Shown: positions 26,611 through 34,970, counted from the first letter of the stretch. The stretch: DNA of 64,000 nucleotides from Nocardioides nitrophenolicus (GCF_016907515.1 NZ_JAFBBY010000001.1:4216001-4280000); one strand, 5' to 3'. Notes: generated by a model not told the origin, from the sequence alone. Program-made: numbers and translations.

Positions 26611-27322
26611 CCGCCTGGCGGACCAGGCCCAGGATCAGCAGGTCCAGGCCGGCGGCGAACTGGGCGAGGTCGTCGTGCCGGCGGAACTGCTCGGTCATGG
26701 AGCGGATCCACGGGAGCTCGTCGTACTCCTCGCCCTGCCAGCGGGCCACGAGGCGGTCGAACTGCTCCTCCTTGGAGAGGGTCAGGTCGGCCGCTTCGTC
26801 CTGCGCCGCCATCGCGGCGCCCACGCCGCCGACATAGCCGGTGATCGCGGTGCTGCCGTGGAACTGCTGGCGCGGCGAGAGTCCCATCGTCGCGAGCGCC
26901 CGGCCGACCTGCTCCCACACCCGCAGCCCGTTGGGGCGGTTCCCGGTGCCGAGCTGGGACTGGCCGGCGAGCCAGGGGTGCTCGTCTATCTGCGCGAACA
27001 GCGCCAGTGAGATCCGGCGGACCGTCGCGGCCGCCTCCAGGACGACCGGGTCGTCGGTGTCGAGCTCGACCTCCATCGGCGGCGTGGGTACGTCGACCGC
27101 TTCCAGGGCGCGCCCGACCAGCGTGTCGCAGGCCAGGTCGAGCAGCTCGGCCTTGCCGGCGACGTACCAGTAGACGCTGCCGAGGCCGCCGCCCAGCTCC
27201 GCGGCCAGTCCGCGCAGGGTGAGGCCGCCGGCCCCCTCGCGGTCGAGCATCGCGATCGCGGCGTCGACGATCTGGTCGAGCGAATGGGTCGCGCGACGGG
27301 TCGTCCGGGGGCGTCCTGGCAT
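26573..27322 (-). CDS. TetR-family transcriptional repressor
   Basis: 249 aa. HTH at about 12-58 ([40 protein letters not shown]) and a C-terminal TetR_C-like ligand domain. The ATG ([11 protein letters not shown]) is chosen because the conserved region begins there and TACGCT sits 6 nt upstream; an open frame further upstream runs into the inverted repeat at 27356-27445. It is divergent from an MFS exporter whose promoter carries three copies of a palindromic site, so it most likely represses that exporter and is released by an exported drug-like compound. Confidence 0.9.
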   Translation of the reverse strand: MPGRPRTTRRATHSLDQIVDAAIAMLDREGAGGLTLRGLAAELGGGLGSVYWYVAGKAELLDLACDTLVGRALEAVDVPTPPMEVELDTDDPVVLEAAATVRRISLALFAQIDEHPWLAGQSQLGTGNRPNGLRVWEQVGRALATMGLSPRQQFHGSTAITGYVGGVGAAMAAQDEAADLTLSKEEQFDRLVARWQGEEYDELPWIRSMTEQFRRHDDLAQFAAGLDLLILGLVRQAVRPGKPGRPARG

Positions 27323-27355
27323 GCCCTCAGCGTAGGGCGCGGCTCTTGGGGGCTG

Positions 27356-27445
27356 GGATTCATCACGGGATGTAGGCGAGTAGAGGCTTCCCGTGCGGAG
27401 TTCCACTACAGAACCGGTGCTTCGCCTACATCCCGTGATGAATCC
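27356..27445. repeat. Inverted-repeat element with perfect 24-bp arms
   Basis: Arms 27356-27379 and 27422-27445 are perfect reverse complements around a 42 bp loop. It lies between divergent tetR and MFS starts, 20 bp before the exporter -35. The sequence is unrelated to the elements near 6.5 kb, but the architecture is the same. It is not placed as a terminator for either gene. Confidence 0.8.
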
Positions 27446-27465
27446 GCCCCCGCCCCGCCCCCACC

Positions 27466-27493
27466 TTGACATTCTCGAACAACGTTCTATTCT
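27466..27493 (+). promoter_or_regulatory. MFS exporter promoter
   Basis: A consensus -35 TTGACA (27466-27471) and a -10-like TATTCT (27488-27493) are separated by 16 bp. The first TetR-type operator copy fills the spacer and the second covers the start-site region, the usual layout for steric repression. Confidence 0.7.
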
Positions 27494-27523
27494 CGAACAT
27501 TGTTCGACTCGAACGCTGTTCGA
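27475..27523. promoter_or_regulatory. Three tandem TetR-type operators, consensus TCGAACANNGTTCGA
   Basis: Sites TCGAACAACGTTCTA (27475-27489), TCGAACATTGTTCGA (27493-27507) and TCGAACGCTGTTCGA (27509-27523) are 15 bp palindromes with centres 18 and 16 bp apart. They cover the exporter promoter next to the divergent tetR gene. Confidence 0.75.
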
Positions 27524-27550
27524 GCACCCTCGTCCCGAAGGGAGGCCGTC

Positions 27551-29017
27551 ATGAGCGCCACCTCCGCGTCATCGACGCCCACCACCGCGCGGGCCGCGAA
27601 GCCCACCACGCTCCGCGCCGCCGCGCCGGCGATCCTCGCCCTGTGCCTGACCATGCTCGTCGAGATGGTCGACAACTCCGTGCTGTCCGTCGCGCTGCCG
27701 ACGATCGGCCGCGACCTCGCCGTCGGCCCCACCGGCCTGCAGTGGATCGTCGGCGCCTACTCACTCACCTTCGGCGGCCTGCTCATGGTCGGCGGCACGC
27801 TCGGCGACAAGCTCGGGCGCCGGCGGATGCTGCTCGTCGGCATCGCCGGCTTCGGCCTGTCCTCGACGCTGGTGCTGCTCGCCACCGAGGCGTGGCAGCT
27901 GATCGCGGTGCGCGCCCTGTGCGGCGTCTTCGCCGCGCTGATCGCGCCCGGGACCATGTCGCTGATCTTCCGGCTCTTCGACGACGACGAGCTGCGCCGC
28001 CGGGCCATCGGGCTGATCGTCAGCGTCGCGATGGTCGGCGTCATGGTCGGCCCGGTCCTCGGCGGTCTCGCCGTCACCCACCTGCCCTGGCAGGCGCTGC
28101 TCGTCGTCAACGCACCGGTCGCCGCGATCGCCTGGTGGGGAGTCGCGCACGGCATCCCCGCCGACGACCCGGCCGAGCGGCGTACCGGCGGCGCGGACGT
28201 GCCGGGCGCGGTGCTCTCGGTCGCAATGCTCGGCCTCGGGCTGTTCTCCCTCACCCTCGGGGTCGACGAGGGCTGGACCTCGCCCGCGACCCTCGTCGTC
28301 GCGCTGGGCGCGGTGGCCGCCGCGGTCGGCTTCGTGCTGCGCGAGCGGTCGGCCGCGGACCCGATGCTGGACCTGCGCCTGCTCGGCCGACGTACCGTGC
28401 GCGGCAGCGCGATCCTGCAGACCGGCGTGATGGTCGCGATGGTCGGCGTGATGTTCGCGTCGACCCAGCTGTTCCAGTTCGCGTGGGGTTGGACGCCGCT
28501 CCAGGCCGGGCTCGGCACCCTGCCGATGGTGGCGGGCATGTTCGTGTCCGGGCCGCTCACCGACGCCCTCGTCGCGCGCCTCGGGCACCGGACCACCGCC
28601 CTGGTCGGCAGTACGTCGCTGCTGGTCTCGCTCGCCGTCGCGTACGTCGCGCTCGGCACCGGCTACCCGCTCTTCGCCGCCGGCATGCTGCTGCTCGCCG
28701 TCGCGATGCGGATGGTGATGACGACCTCGGCGGTCGCGCTGATCGAGGCGCTGCCCGAGGACCACACCGGCATCGGCTCGGCGCTCAACGACACCGCCCA
28801 GGAGATCGGCAACGTCTTCGGTGTCGCCGTGGTCGGCACCGTCACCGCCGCGGTGATGGGCAGCTCGCTGCCGACCGGTCGGTGGAGCGCGGCGGTGGTC
28901 GAGGAGTTCCTGCACAGCCAGCGGATCGGGTTCGCCGTCCTGGCCGGCCTGGTCGCGGTCATCACCGTCGTCGGCGGGCGCACGCTCACCGCCTCCCGCT
29001 CGACCGAGGAGCACTGA
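27551..29017 (+). CDS. MFS multidrug transporter, DHA2 (EmrB/QacA-like, 14 TM)
   Basis: 488 aa with fourteen predicted membrane helices. It carries the DHA2 motif near helix 1 (MLVEMVDNSVLSVALPTI), motif A between helices 2 and 3 (GGTLGDKLGRRRMLLVG), and motif C-like glycine-rich VGVMVGPVLGGLAV in helix 5. It is a proton-driven exporter of hydrophobic or cationic compounds. The ATG at 27551 has the ribosome-binding site AAGGGAGG. Expression is very probably controlled by the divergent TetR protein through three operator copies. Confidence 0.92.
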   Translation: MSATSASSTPTTARAAKPTTLRAAAPAILALCLTMLVEMVDNSVLSVALPTIGRDLAVGPTGLQWIVGAYSLTFGGLLMVGGTLGDKLGRRRMLLVGIAGFGLSSTLVLLATEAWQLIAVRALCGVFAALIAPGTMSLIFRLFDDDELRRRAIGLIVSVAMVGVMVGPVLGGLAVTHLPWQALLVVNAPVAAIAWWGVAHGIPADDPAERRTGGADVPGAVLSVAMLGLGLFSLTLGVDEGWTSPATLVVALGAVAAAVGFVLRERSAADPMLDLRLLGRRTVRGSAILQTGVMVAMVGVMFASTQLFQFAWGWTPLQAGLGTLPMVAGMFVSGPLTDALVARLGHRTTALVGSTSLLVSLAVAYVALGTGYPLFAAGMLLLAVAMRMVMTTSAVALIEALPEDHTGIGSALNDTAQEIGNVFGVAVVGTVTAAVMGSSLPTGRWSAAVVEEFLHSQRIGFAVLAGLVAVITVVGGRTLTASRSTEEH

Positions 29018-29047
29018 TCCGGCGGGCCGGACCGTTAGGTTGGGGCC

Positions 29048-30133
29048 ATGGCGAAGACCGCGGCGGCGATGGTCCAGGCAGGCGACCGCGAGGTCCGGGT
29101 GTCCAGCCCGGACCGGGTCATCTACGAGGCCACCGAGCGCACGCCCGAGGTCACCAAGCTGATGGTGGCCGAGTACTTCGTCGCGGTCGAGGACGGCCTG
29201 ATGCGGGCGCTGCGCGACCGGCCGACGGCGCTCGAGCGCTGGCCCGACGGCTACCGCGAGGGCTTCCGGCTCTCCACCGGCTACGGCGACGACGGCGAGG
29301 GCTTCTACCAGAAGCGGGTCCCCAAGGGGGCTCCCGACTACCTCGAGCCGGTGCGGATCACCTTCCCCTCCGGCCGCACCGCCGAGGAGATCTGCCCGAC
29401 CGAGATCGCCGTACCCGTGTGGTGCGCCCAGATGGGCACGCTCACCTTCCACCCGTGGCCGGTACGCCGGGCCGACGTCGACCATCCCGACGAGCTGCGG
29501 ATCGACTTCGACCCCCAGCCCGGCACCACCTTCGGCGACGCCGTCCGGGTCGCCGGCGTGGCGCGCGAGCTGCTCGAGGAGCTCGGCCTGGCCGGATTCC
29601 CCAAGACCTCGGGCAACCGCGGGGTCCACGTGTACGTGCGGATCGAGCCGCGCTGGGAGTTCACCGACGTGCGCCACGCCGCGATCGCGTTCGGTCGCGA
29701 GCTCGCCCGGCGCGACGACCAGGTCACCACCGCCTGGTGGAAGGAGGAGCGCGGCGAGCGGATCTTCATCGACTTCAACCAGAACAACCGCGACCGGACC
29801 ATCGCCTCGGCGTACTCGCTGCGGCCGAAGCCCGGCGCCCCGGTCTCGACCCCGATGACGTGGGCCGAGCTCGCCGCCGTGACCGACCCGGCGGAGTTCA
29901 ACCTGTTCACGGTGCCCGAGCGGATGGCCGCCGGCGACCCGTGGGCCGGGATCGACGACGAGGCCTACTCGCTCCAGCCGTTGCTCGACCTGTGGGACCG
30001 GCAGGTCGCCGACGGCGAGGGGGAGCTGAACTTCCCGCCGGACTACCCGAAGATGCCGGGTGAGCCGCCGCGGGTGCAGCCCAGCAAGAAGGTCGCCGAG
30101 CACTGGGACGAGGACGGCAACCGGGTCTCCTGA
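29048..30133 (+). CDS. Stand-alone LigD-type primase-polymerase (PrimPol)
   Basis: 361 aa, the AEP-superfamily polymerase domain seen in bacterial LigD but encoded alone. The catalytic pair is Asp153/Asp155 in LRIDFDPQPG; KTSGNRGVHVYVRI and FIDFNQNNRDRTIASAYSLR are further signature blocks. Such enzymes fill gaps with a ribonucleotide preference during end-joining or excision repair. The ATP-dependent ligase gene lies 0.9 kb away on the opposite strand, resembling mycobacterial PrimPolC/LigC. A TAGGTT hexamer ends 6 nt before the ATG. No Ku gene is visible in the window. Confidence 0.9.
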   Translation: MAKTAAAMVQAGDREVRVSSPDRVIYEATERTPEVTKLMVAEYFVAVEDGLMRALRDRPTALERWPDGYREGFRLSTGYGDDGEGFYQKRVPKGAPDYLEPVRITFPSGRTAEEICPTEIAVPVWCAQMGTLTFHPWPVRRADVDHPDELRIDFDPQPGTTFGDAVRVAGVARELLEELGLAGFPKTSGNRGVHVYVRIEPRWEFTDVRHAAIAFGRELARRDDQVTTAWWKEERGERIFIDFNQNNRDRTIASAYSLRPKPGAPVSTPMTWAELAAVTDPAEFNLFTVPERMAAGDPWAGIDDEAYSLQPLLDLWDRQVADGEGELNFPPDYPKMPGEPPRVQPSKKVAEHWDEDGNRVS

Positions 30134-30140
30134 GCCTCCC

Positions 30141-30401
30141 CTAGAGTCCCCGCACCACCTCGACCTCGCACAGCCGCGCCAGGTCGCCGCGCACCCGTCG
30201 GTCGAGCCGCGGGGCGTCCTCGCCGAGCATCAGCAGGACCACCTCACGCACCGCCCGCCCCGGGTGGGCGACGGCCAGCGAGCGGACCGCGTCGACGGCG
30301 CCGTCGCAGACGTCGAGCACCCGGTCTCGGTCGGCCGGGGAGAGGTGCGCGGCCGCGAGCGCCGCCAGGAGGTGGACGTCGAGGGTGTGCGGGGCCGACA
30401 T
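30141..30401 (-). CDS. Small hypothetical protein (86 aa)
   Basis: A compact, mostly alpha-helical 86-residue protein rich in Ala, Val, Asp and Arg (LAALAAAHLSPADRDRVLDV; LARLCEVEVVRGL). No motif or membrane segment is recognised. Its end faces the PrimPol stop, 7 bp away. Codon usage matches the neighbours, so it is probably real, but there is no functional evidence. Confidence 0.5.
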   Translation of the reverse strand: MSAPHTLDVHLLAALAAAHLSPADRDRVLDVCDGAVDAVRSLAVAHPGRAVREVVLLMLGEDAPRLDRRVRGDLARLCEVEVVRGL

Positions 30402-30431
30402 GACCGGTCAACGACCTGCGCGGTCGGGGCG

Positions 30432-30959
30432 TTACGACTGCTCGTGCTCCAGCAGGTGCAGCACGGGTACGCCGAGCTTGCGGCGCGCCCGCGAGGTCCA
30501 GTCGACGTGGAAGAACTCCGCGACCAGGTGCGGCCGGGTCAGGATGATCGACTCGCGGCCGTCGACCTCCTTGACCTTCGCGATCAGCGCGTCGACCGGC
30601 GGCTCGGTGACGATCGACACCGAGCCGATGATCGCGCCGGCGGCGACCAGCGCCTCCCGGGTGGTCGCCAGGTCGCGCTCGGCCTGCTCCCGGTACTCGC
30701 CGCGCAGCCGCTCGATCTCGTCGGGCGACGGGGTGATCGGCGGCGCGATCAGGTCGGCGCCGCCGATGACGCCGAGGGAGGCCTCGACGGCGGCCGCGGC
30801 GTCCGCCATCGGCAGCAGCACGTGGTACTGCACCTCGATCGTCGGGTCGTCGTCGAGCTCCTGGTGCAGGCCGCGGACCTGGGCGGCGTCGGCGGCGGTG
30901 AGCGCCTGCTCGATGAGCAGGACGACGGCGTACGGTTCCTCGCGGGGCGCGGTGCTCAT
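30432..30959 (-). CDS. UspA-like alpha/beta protein of unknown role
   Basis: 175 aa. The order of strands and helices suggests a universal-stress-protein-like fold: AVVLLIEQALTAADAAQVR at the N-terminus, the central helix RGEYREQAERDLATTREAL, GSVSIVTEPPVDALIAKVKE, then GRESIILTRPHLVAEFFHVDWTS and ARRKLGVPVLHLLEHE at the end. The glycine-rich ATP loop of classical UspA is not evident. It lies between the small hypothetical gene and the ATP-dependent ligase on the same strand. Function unknown. Confidence 0.65.
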   Translation of the reverse strand: MSTAPREEPYAVVLLIEQALTAADAAQVRGLHQELDDDPTIEVQYHVLLPMADAAAAVEASLGVIGGADLIAPPITPSPDEIERLRGEYREQAERDLATTREALVAAGAIIGSVSIVTEPPVDALIAKVKEVDGRESIILTRPHLVAEFFHVDWTSRARRKLGVPVLHLLEHEQS

Positions 30960-31000
30960 GGCACCATCCTGCCCGGCGGGCGGTCGCCGCGTCAGCCCCG

Positions 31001-32146
31001 TCAGCCCCCGAGCACGTCCGCGAGGTCGTAGCGCACCGGCTGCTCGAGCTGGTCGTAGCCGCACGACTCGGGGTCGCGGTCGTCGCGCCAGCGCTTGAAA
31101 TGGGCGGTGTGGCGGAACCGGCGGCCCTCCATGGCGTCGTACTTGACCTCGATGACGCGCTCGGGCCGCAGCGGGGTGAAGGACAGGTCCTTGCCCTGGC
31201 TCCACCGGCTCTGGGTGCCGGGCTGGCGGCCCGGGTTGGCCACCAGGAACTCCTGCCAGCGGCCCCACGGGTGCTCCTCGATCGGGACGACGAGCGGCTG
31301 CAGCTCGTGCCACAGCTCGGCCCGCCGGGCCGCGGTGAAGGACGCGCTGACGCCGATGTGCTGCAGCTCGCCGCCGTCGTACAGACCCAGGAGGAGGCTG
31401 CCGATGAGCGGGTTCTCGGGGGTGCTGGTCTTGTGCTCGCGGTAGCCGGCGAGGACCACGTCGGCCGTGCGCTCGTGCTTGATCTTGAGCATGGTCCGGG
31501 CGTTGGGGGAGTACGGCGCGCTCAGCGGCTTGGCCACCACCCCGTCGAGGCCCGCGCCCTCGAACTGGTGGAACCACTCCTCGGCGACCGCCGGGTCGGT
31601 GCTCGTGCGGGTCAGGTGGCAGCGCCCGGCGTCGGCGCTCAGGTGGCCCAGCGCCTGCTCCAGCGCCGCGCGCCGCTCGGCGAACGGGCGGTCGACGTAC
31701 GAGTCGTCGCCCAGCGCGAGCAGGTCGAAGGCGACGAAGTCGGCCGGCGTCTGCTCGGCCAGCAGGTTGATCCGCGACGCCGCCGGATGGATCCGCTCCT
31801 GCAGCACTTCGAACTGCAGCCGCCCCTTCCCGTCGGCGCCGTCCAGCGCCACGAAGATCTCCCCGTCGAGCACGCACCGCTGCGGCAGCTCGGCGCGCAT
31901 CGCCTCGACCAGCTCGGGGAAGTAGCGGGTCAGCGGCTTGGTGTTGCGGCTGGCCAGCTCGATCTCGTCGCCGTCGCGGAACACGATGCACCGGAAGCCG
32001 TCCCACTTGGGCTCGAAGCTCAGGCCGCGCTCGTCGTACTTGGCCGGGTCGGGTACGCCGGACACGGCCTTCGCGAGCATGGGCAGGACGGGCGGCTGCA
32101 CGGGGAGGTCCACGGTGGTGAGACTAGTCAGGGTTCCGACACTCAT
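31001..32146 (-). CDS. ligC: ATP-dependent DNA ligase, LigC-like
   Basis: 381 aa. The adenylation motif is EPKWDGFRC with nucleophile Lys47; RCVLDGEIFVAL (motif III), GLDGVVAKPL (motif IV) and TMLKIKHERTADVVLAG (motif V) follow, then an OB domain. Length and lack of extra nuclease or polymerase domains fit the LigC class. It seals nicks in end-joining or base-excision-type repair and may work with the nearby PrimPol. The ATG lies 87 bp from the tRNA-Thr 3' end, with the tRNA terminator hairpin between them. Confidence 0.88.
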   Translation of the reverse strand: MSVGTLTSLTTVDLPVQPPVLPMLAKAVSGVPDPAKYDERGLSFEPKWDGFRCIVFRDGDEIELASRNTKPLTRYFPELVEAMRAELPQRCVLDGEIFVALDGADGKGRLQFEVLQERIHPAASRINLLAEQTPADFVAFDLLALGDDSYVDRPFAERRAALEQALGHLSADAGRCHLTRTSTDPAVAEEWFHQFEGAGLDGVVAKPLSAPYSPNARTMLKIKHERTADVVLAGYREHKTSTPENPLIGSLLLGLYDGGELQHIGVSASFTAARRAELWHELQPLVVPIEEHPWGRWQEFLVANPGRQPGTQSRWSQGKDLSFTPLRPERVIEVKYDAMEGRRFRHTAHFKRWRDDRDPESCGYDQLEQPVRYDLADVLGG

Positions 32147-32159
32147 CGGTCGGGTTCTC

Positions 32160-32224
32160 GCGGCGCATCTGACGAACGGGCTGAGTTTCGCGGCGCTGCG
32201 CGACCCATTCGTCAGATGCGACGC
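32160..32224 (-). terminator. Hairpin after tRNA-Thr (21-bp arms, 2 mismatches)
   Basis: Arms 32160-32180 and 32204-32224 pair over 19 of 21 positions around a 23 bp loop. It starts 8 nt after the tRNA 3' end in the direction of tRNA transcription, as expected for its terminator. It also lies in the ligase leader. Confidence 0.65.
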
Positions 32225-32232
32225 CGGATCGG

Positions 32233-32305
32233 AGCCGGTGACAGGATTCGAACCCGCGACATCCTCTTTACAAGAGAGGCGCTCTACCAACTGAGCTACA
32301 CCGGC
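32233..32305 (-). tRNA. tRNA-Thr (anticodon UGU)
   Basis: 73 nt. Acceptor arm GCCGGTG pairs with CACCGGC, discriminator base U. The D arm (GCTCAGTTGGTAGAGC), anticodon stem-loop with CTTGTAA giving anticodon UGU, and T arm containing GGTTCGAATCC are intact. CCA is not encoded. It reads threonine ACA codons. Confidence 0.96.
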
Positions 32306-32340
32306 CGGCGCCCGCGGGGCGAGCGTCCGCGCCATCCTAG

Positions 32341-33204
32341 TCAGCGCAGCCGCGCGACCTCGAACCGCTCATCCGGCACGGCGATCGCGTCCTGCGCCGC
32401 GATCAGCCGGAGCTCCCGCTCACCCGACTCGAGCGTCGCCGCGAGCACGTCGTAGACCGACGCCACGGTCCGCCCCAATGCCACCGAAGCCGAGCCGGTG
32501 GTGTGGAGGTGGGCGGTGAACAGCGCGGCGGTGATGTCGCCGGAGCCGTTGGCCTTCATGGGCAGGCGGGGGGTCTGCACGATCCAGGCGCCGTCGCCGG
32601 TCACGGCGATCATCTCGATGACGTCGGCGGGCGCGCCGAGCCGCTCGACCGAGGTGACCAGGACGGTCGAGGGGCCGAGGGCGCGGACCTCGTCCGCGGC
32701 CTCCAGCACCGCCTCGATCGGCGCCGGCTCGGACAGCGCGTCGCGCCCGGTGATGAAGCCGAGCTCGAACTGGTTGGGGGTCAGGATGTCGGCGACGGGG
32801 ACGACCGAGGAGCGGATGATCGGCGGGATCTCGGGGTTGACGAAGCAGCCCGACCTGGCGTTGCCCATCACCGGGTCGCAGGTGTACGTCGCGGCCGGGT
32901 TCGCCGCCTTGACCTTGCGCACCGCCTCGACGATCACGGCGGCCACGGCGGGGGAGCCCTGGTAGCCGGAGAGCACGGCGTCGCAGGTCGCGAGCGCGCC
33001 GCGCTCCTCGATCCCGGTGATCACGTCGGCGACGTCGGCCGGGTCGAGCAGCGGGCCGCGCCAGGCGCCGTACCCGGTGTGGTTGGAGAAGTGGACGGTG
33101 AACACCGGCCACACCTCGTGGCCGAGGCGCTGCAGCGGGAAGACCGCCGCGGAGTTGCCGACATGGCCGTAGGCGACCGAGGACTGGATGGACAGGATCC
33201 GCAC
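32341..33204 (-). CDS. pdxY: Pyridoxal kinase
   Basis: 287 aa, ribokinase-like PdxY family, phosphorylating pyridoxal in PLP salvage. It opens with the family hallmark RILSIQSSVAYGHVGNSAAV, has SGYQGSPAVAAVIVEAV and YTCDPVMGN in the middle, DILTPNQFELGFITG, and the anion-hole/catalytic motif MKANGSGDITAALF near residue 221. The GTG start is supported by conservation and by GAGAAT 6 nt upstream (33211-33216). It is divergent from the GMC oxidoreductase, sharing a 110 bp control region. Confidence 0.93.
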   Translation of the reverse strand: MRILSIQSSVAYGHVGNSAAVFPLQRLGHEVWPVFTVHFSNHTGYGAWRGPLLDPADVADVITGIEERGALATCDAVLSGYQGSPAVAAVIVEAVRKVKAANPAATYTCDPVMGNARSGCFVNPEIPPIIRSSVVPVADILTPNQFELGFITGRDALSEPAPIEAVLEAADEVRALGPSTVLVTSVERLGAPADVIEMIAVTGDGAWIVQTPRLPMKANGSGDITAALFTAHLHTTGSASVALGRTVASVYDVLAATLESGERELRLIAAQDAIAVPDERFEVARLR

Positions 33205-33220
33205 CCGGACATTCTCGCAA

Positions 33221-33235
33221 ACGAAACACTTTCGT
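33221..33235. promoter_or_regulatory. Palindrome ACGAAACACTTTCGT between pdxY and the GMC gene
   Basis: Perfect six-base arms (ACGAAA/TTTCGT) around CAC, 17 bp upstream of the pdxY GTG and 80 bp before the GMC ATG. Candidate operator; the regulator is unknown. Confidence 0.4.
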
Positions 33236-33243
33236 GAAGAAAC

Positions 33244-33257
33244 TAGAACGCGTTACA
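33244..33257. promoter_or_regulatory. TAGAACGCGTTACA, match to the KstR-type TetR motif
   Basis: The 14 bp site fits TNNAACNNGTTNNA, the motif reported for mycobacterial KstR. It lies 58 bp before the GMC oxidoreductase ATG. A single match can occur by chance in an actinobacterial genome. Confidence 0.3.
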
Positions 33258-33314
33258 GTGACGTCGCCGGGCCCCCGACGACCCCGGTCACCGAGCGAAG
33301 GATAGGAAGCGCCG

Positions 33315-34970
33315 ATGGCGAAGCGTGCGAGGTACAGCAACGAGGCCGACTACGTGGTGGTCGGTTCCGGCAGCTCCGGGTCGATCGTGGCCGGGCGGCT
33401 CGCCCAGTCCGGCGCGAGCGTGATCCTCATCGAGGCTGGCAAGTCCGACGACAAGGGCATGCACGGCTACTTCACCAAGAAGCCCGGCATGATCGGCCCG
33501 ATGCATTCCGAGCCCAAGCTCGAGCGGCTCTTCGACTGGGGCTACCGCTCGGTGCCGCAGCCCGGCCTCGACGGACGCCGGATGCCCGCCCCGCGCGGCA
33601 AGGTGGTCGGCGGCTCCAGCTCGGTCAACGGCATGGTCTACGTGCGCGGCAACCGGGCCAACTACGACTCGTGGGCGGCCGAGGGCAACACCGGATGGGA
33701 CGCCGACAGCGTCAACGCGGCGTTCAAGCGCTACGAGGACTTCGAGGACGGCGAGAACGCCTACCGCGGCGCCGGCGGCCCGATCAAGATCACCCGCAAC
33801 AAGACGCCGCAGGAGGGCACCCTCCAGTTCATCCAGGCCACCGCCGACACCCTCGGGGTGAAGGTGCTCGACGACTACAACGCCGCCGAGCAGGAGGGCA
33901 TCGCGCGGATGCAGCAGAACACTGCTGACGGGCTGCGGTACTCGTCGTCACGCGGCTACGTCCACCACCTCGCCCCGCGCACCCTCGAGCTGCAGACCGA
34001 GGTGCACGTCGCCAAGGTCGTCATCGACAACGGCCGCGCCACCGGCGTCGAGGTCATCGACCAGGGCAAGGGTGGCGGCACCCGCCGCTTCATCCGGGCC
34101 GGCAAGGAGGTCGTGCTCTCCGCCGGCTTCGCGAACACGCCCCAGCTGCTGATGCTCTCGGGCATCGGCCACGCCGACCACCTCGCGAGCGTCGGGATCG
34201 ACTGCGTCGCGGACCTGCCCGTCGGCGACAACCTGCACGACCACCTGTTCCACCCGATGTCCTTCCACGTCCCGAGCGTGCAGTTCCGCGGCAACGCGTG
34301 GACCTTCTTCAAGGGCATGGCCAAGGACCTGACCCGCGGTGGCTCCTTCCTCGACAACTCGGTCTTCGAGTCCGTCGGCTTCGTGCGTACGTCGGCCGCC
34401 ACCGACGTACCGGACCTCCAGCTGCACATGCTCCCGTGGGCCTACCCGAGCCCCAACCAGGACGAGCCGATCCGGCACATCCCCGACGGGCGCCCGTCGC
34501 TGACCGTCTTCTCGACGCTGATCTACCCCAAGAGCCGCGGCACGCTGCGCCTCGCGTCGTCCGACCCGACGGCCGCGCCGCTCATCGACTACGGCTTCTT
34601 CACCGACCCGGCCGACGTCGAGGTGCTCGCCGAGGGCACCGAGATGATCCGCGAGATCATGGCCTCCGCGGCGTTCGGTGGCGGGGTCAAGGAGGAGATC
34701 CACCCCGGGCCGTCGATCCCCAACGGCAAGGAGCTGCGGGTCGCGCTCAAGAACCGCTCGACGTCGGTCTACCACGGCGTCGGCACCTGCCGGATGGGCG
34801 TCGACGAGCGCGCGGTGGTCACGCCGGACCTGAAGGTCCGTGGCATCGAGGGGCTGCGCGTCGCGGACGCCTCGATCATGCCGAGCATCACCGGCGGCAA
34901 CACCAACGCGCCGTGCTACATGATCGGCGAGAAGGCGGCCGAGCTCATCCTGGGCGGCGTCCGGTGGTGA
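33315..34970 (+). CDS. GMC-family FAD oxidoreductase (alcohol/choline dehydrogenase-like)
   Basis: 551 aa. FAD is bound by VVVGSGSSGS (Gly17, 19, 22) and EAGKSDDKG; GMC signature 1 is around RGKVVGGSSSVNGMVYVRG, and signature 2 around LSAGFANTPQLLMLSGIG. The C-terminal catalytic block has His487 (SVYHGVGTCRMG) and GGNTNAPCYMIGEKAA. It oxidises an alcohol to an aldehyde. The aldehyde dehydrogenase gene overlaps its stop (GTGA), so the pair converts a primary alcohol to an acid. Candidates include choline, polyethylene-glycol-type or long-chain alcohols; sequence does not decide. Confidence 0.9.
   Translation: MAKRARYSNEADYVVVGSGSSGSIVAGRLAQSGASVILIEAGKSDDKGMHGYFTKKPGMIGPMHSEPKLERLFDWGYRSVPQPGLDGRRMPAPRGKVVGGSSSVNGMVYVRGNRANYDSWAAEGNTGWDADSVNAAFKRYEDFEDGENAYRGAGGPIKITRNKTPQEGTLQFIQATADTLGVKVLDDYNAAEQEGIARMQQNTADGLRYSSSRGYVHHLAPRTLELQTEVHVAKVVIDNGRATGVEVIDQGKGGGTRRFIRAGKEVVLSAGFANTPQLLMLSGIGHADHLASVGIDCVADLPVGDNLHDHLFHPMSFHVPSVQFRGNAWTFFKGMAKDLTRGGSFLDNSVFESVGFVRTSAATDVPDLQLHMLPWAYPSPNQDEPIRHIPDGRPSLTVFSTLIYPKSRGTLRLASSDPTAAPLIDYGFFTDPADVEVLAEGTEMIREIMASAAFGGGVKEEIHPGPSIPNGKELRVALKNRSTSVYHGVGTCRMGVDERAVVTPDLKVRGIEGLRVADASIMPSITGGNTNAPCYMIGEKAAELILGGVRW

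Noticed and set aside
32147..32335. Upstream extension of the ligase frame through the tRNA region
   Set aside because: The extension overlaps tRNA-Thr and its terminator; the conserved ligase begins near the ATG at 32146.
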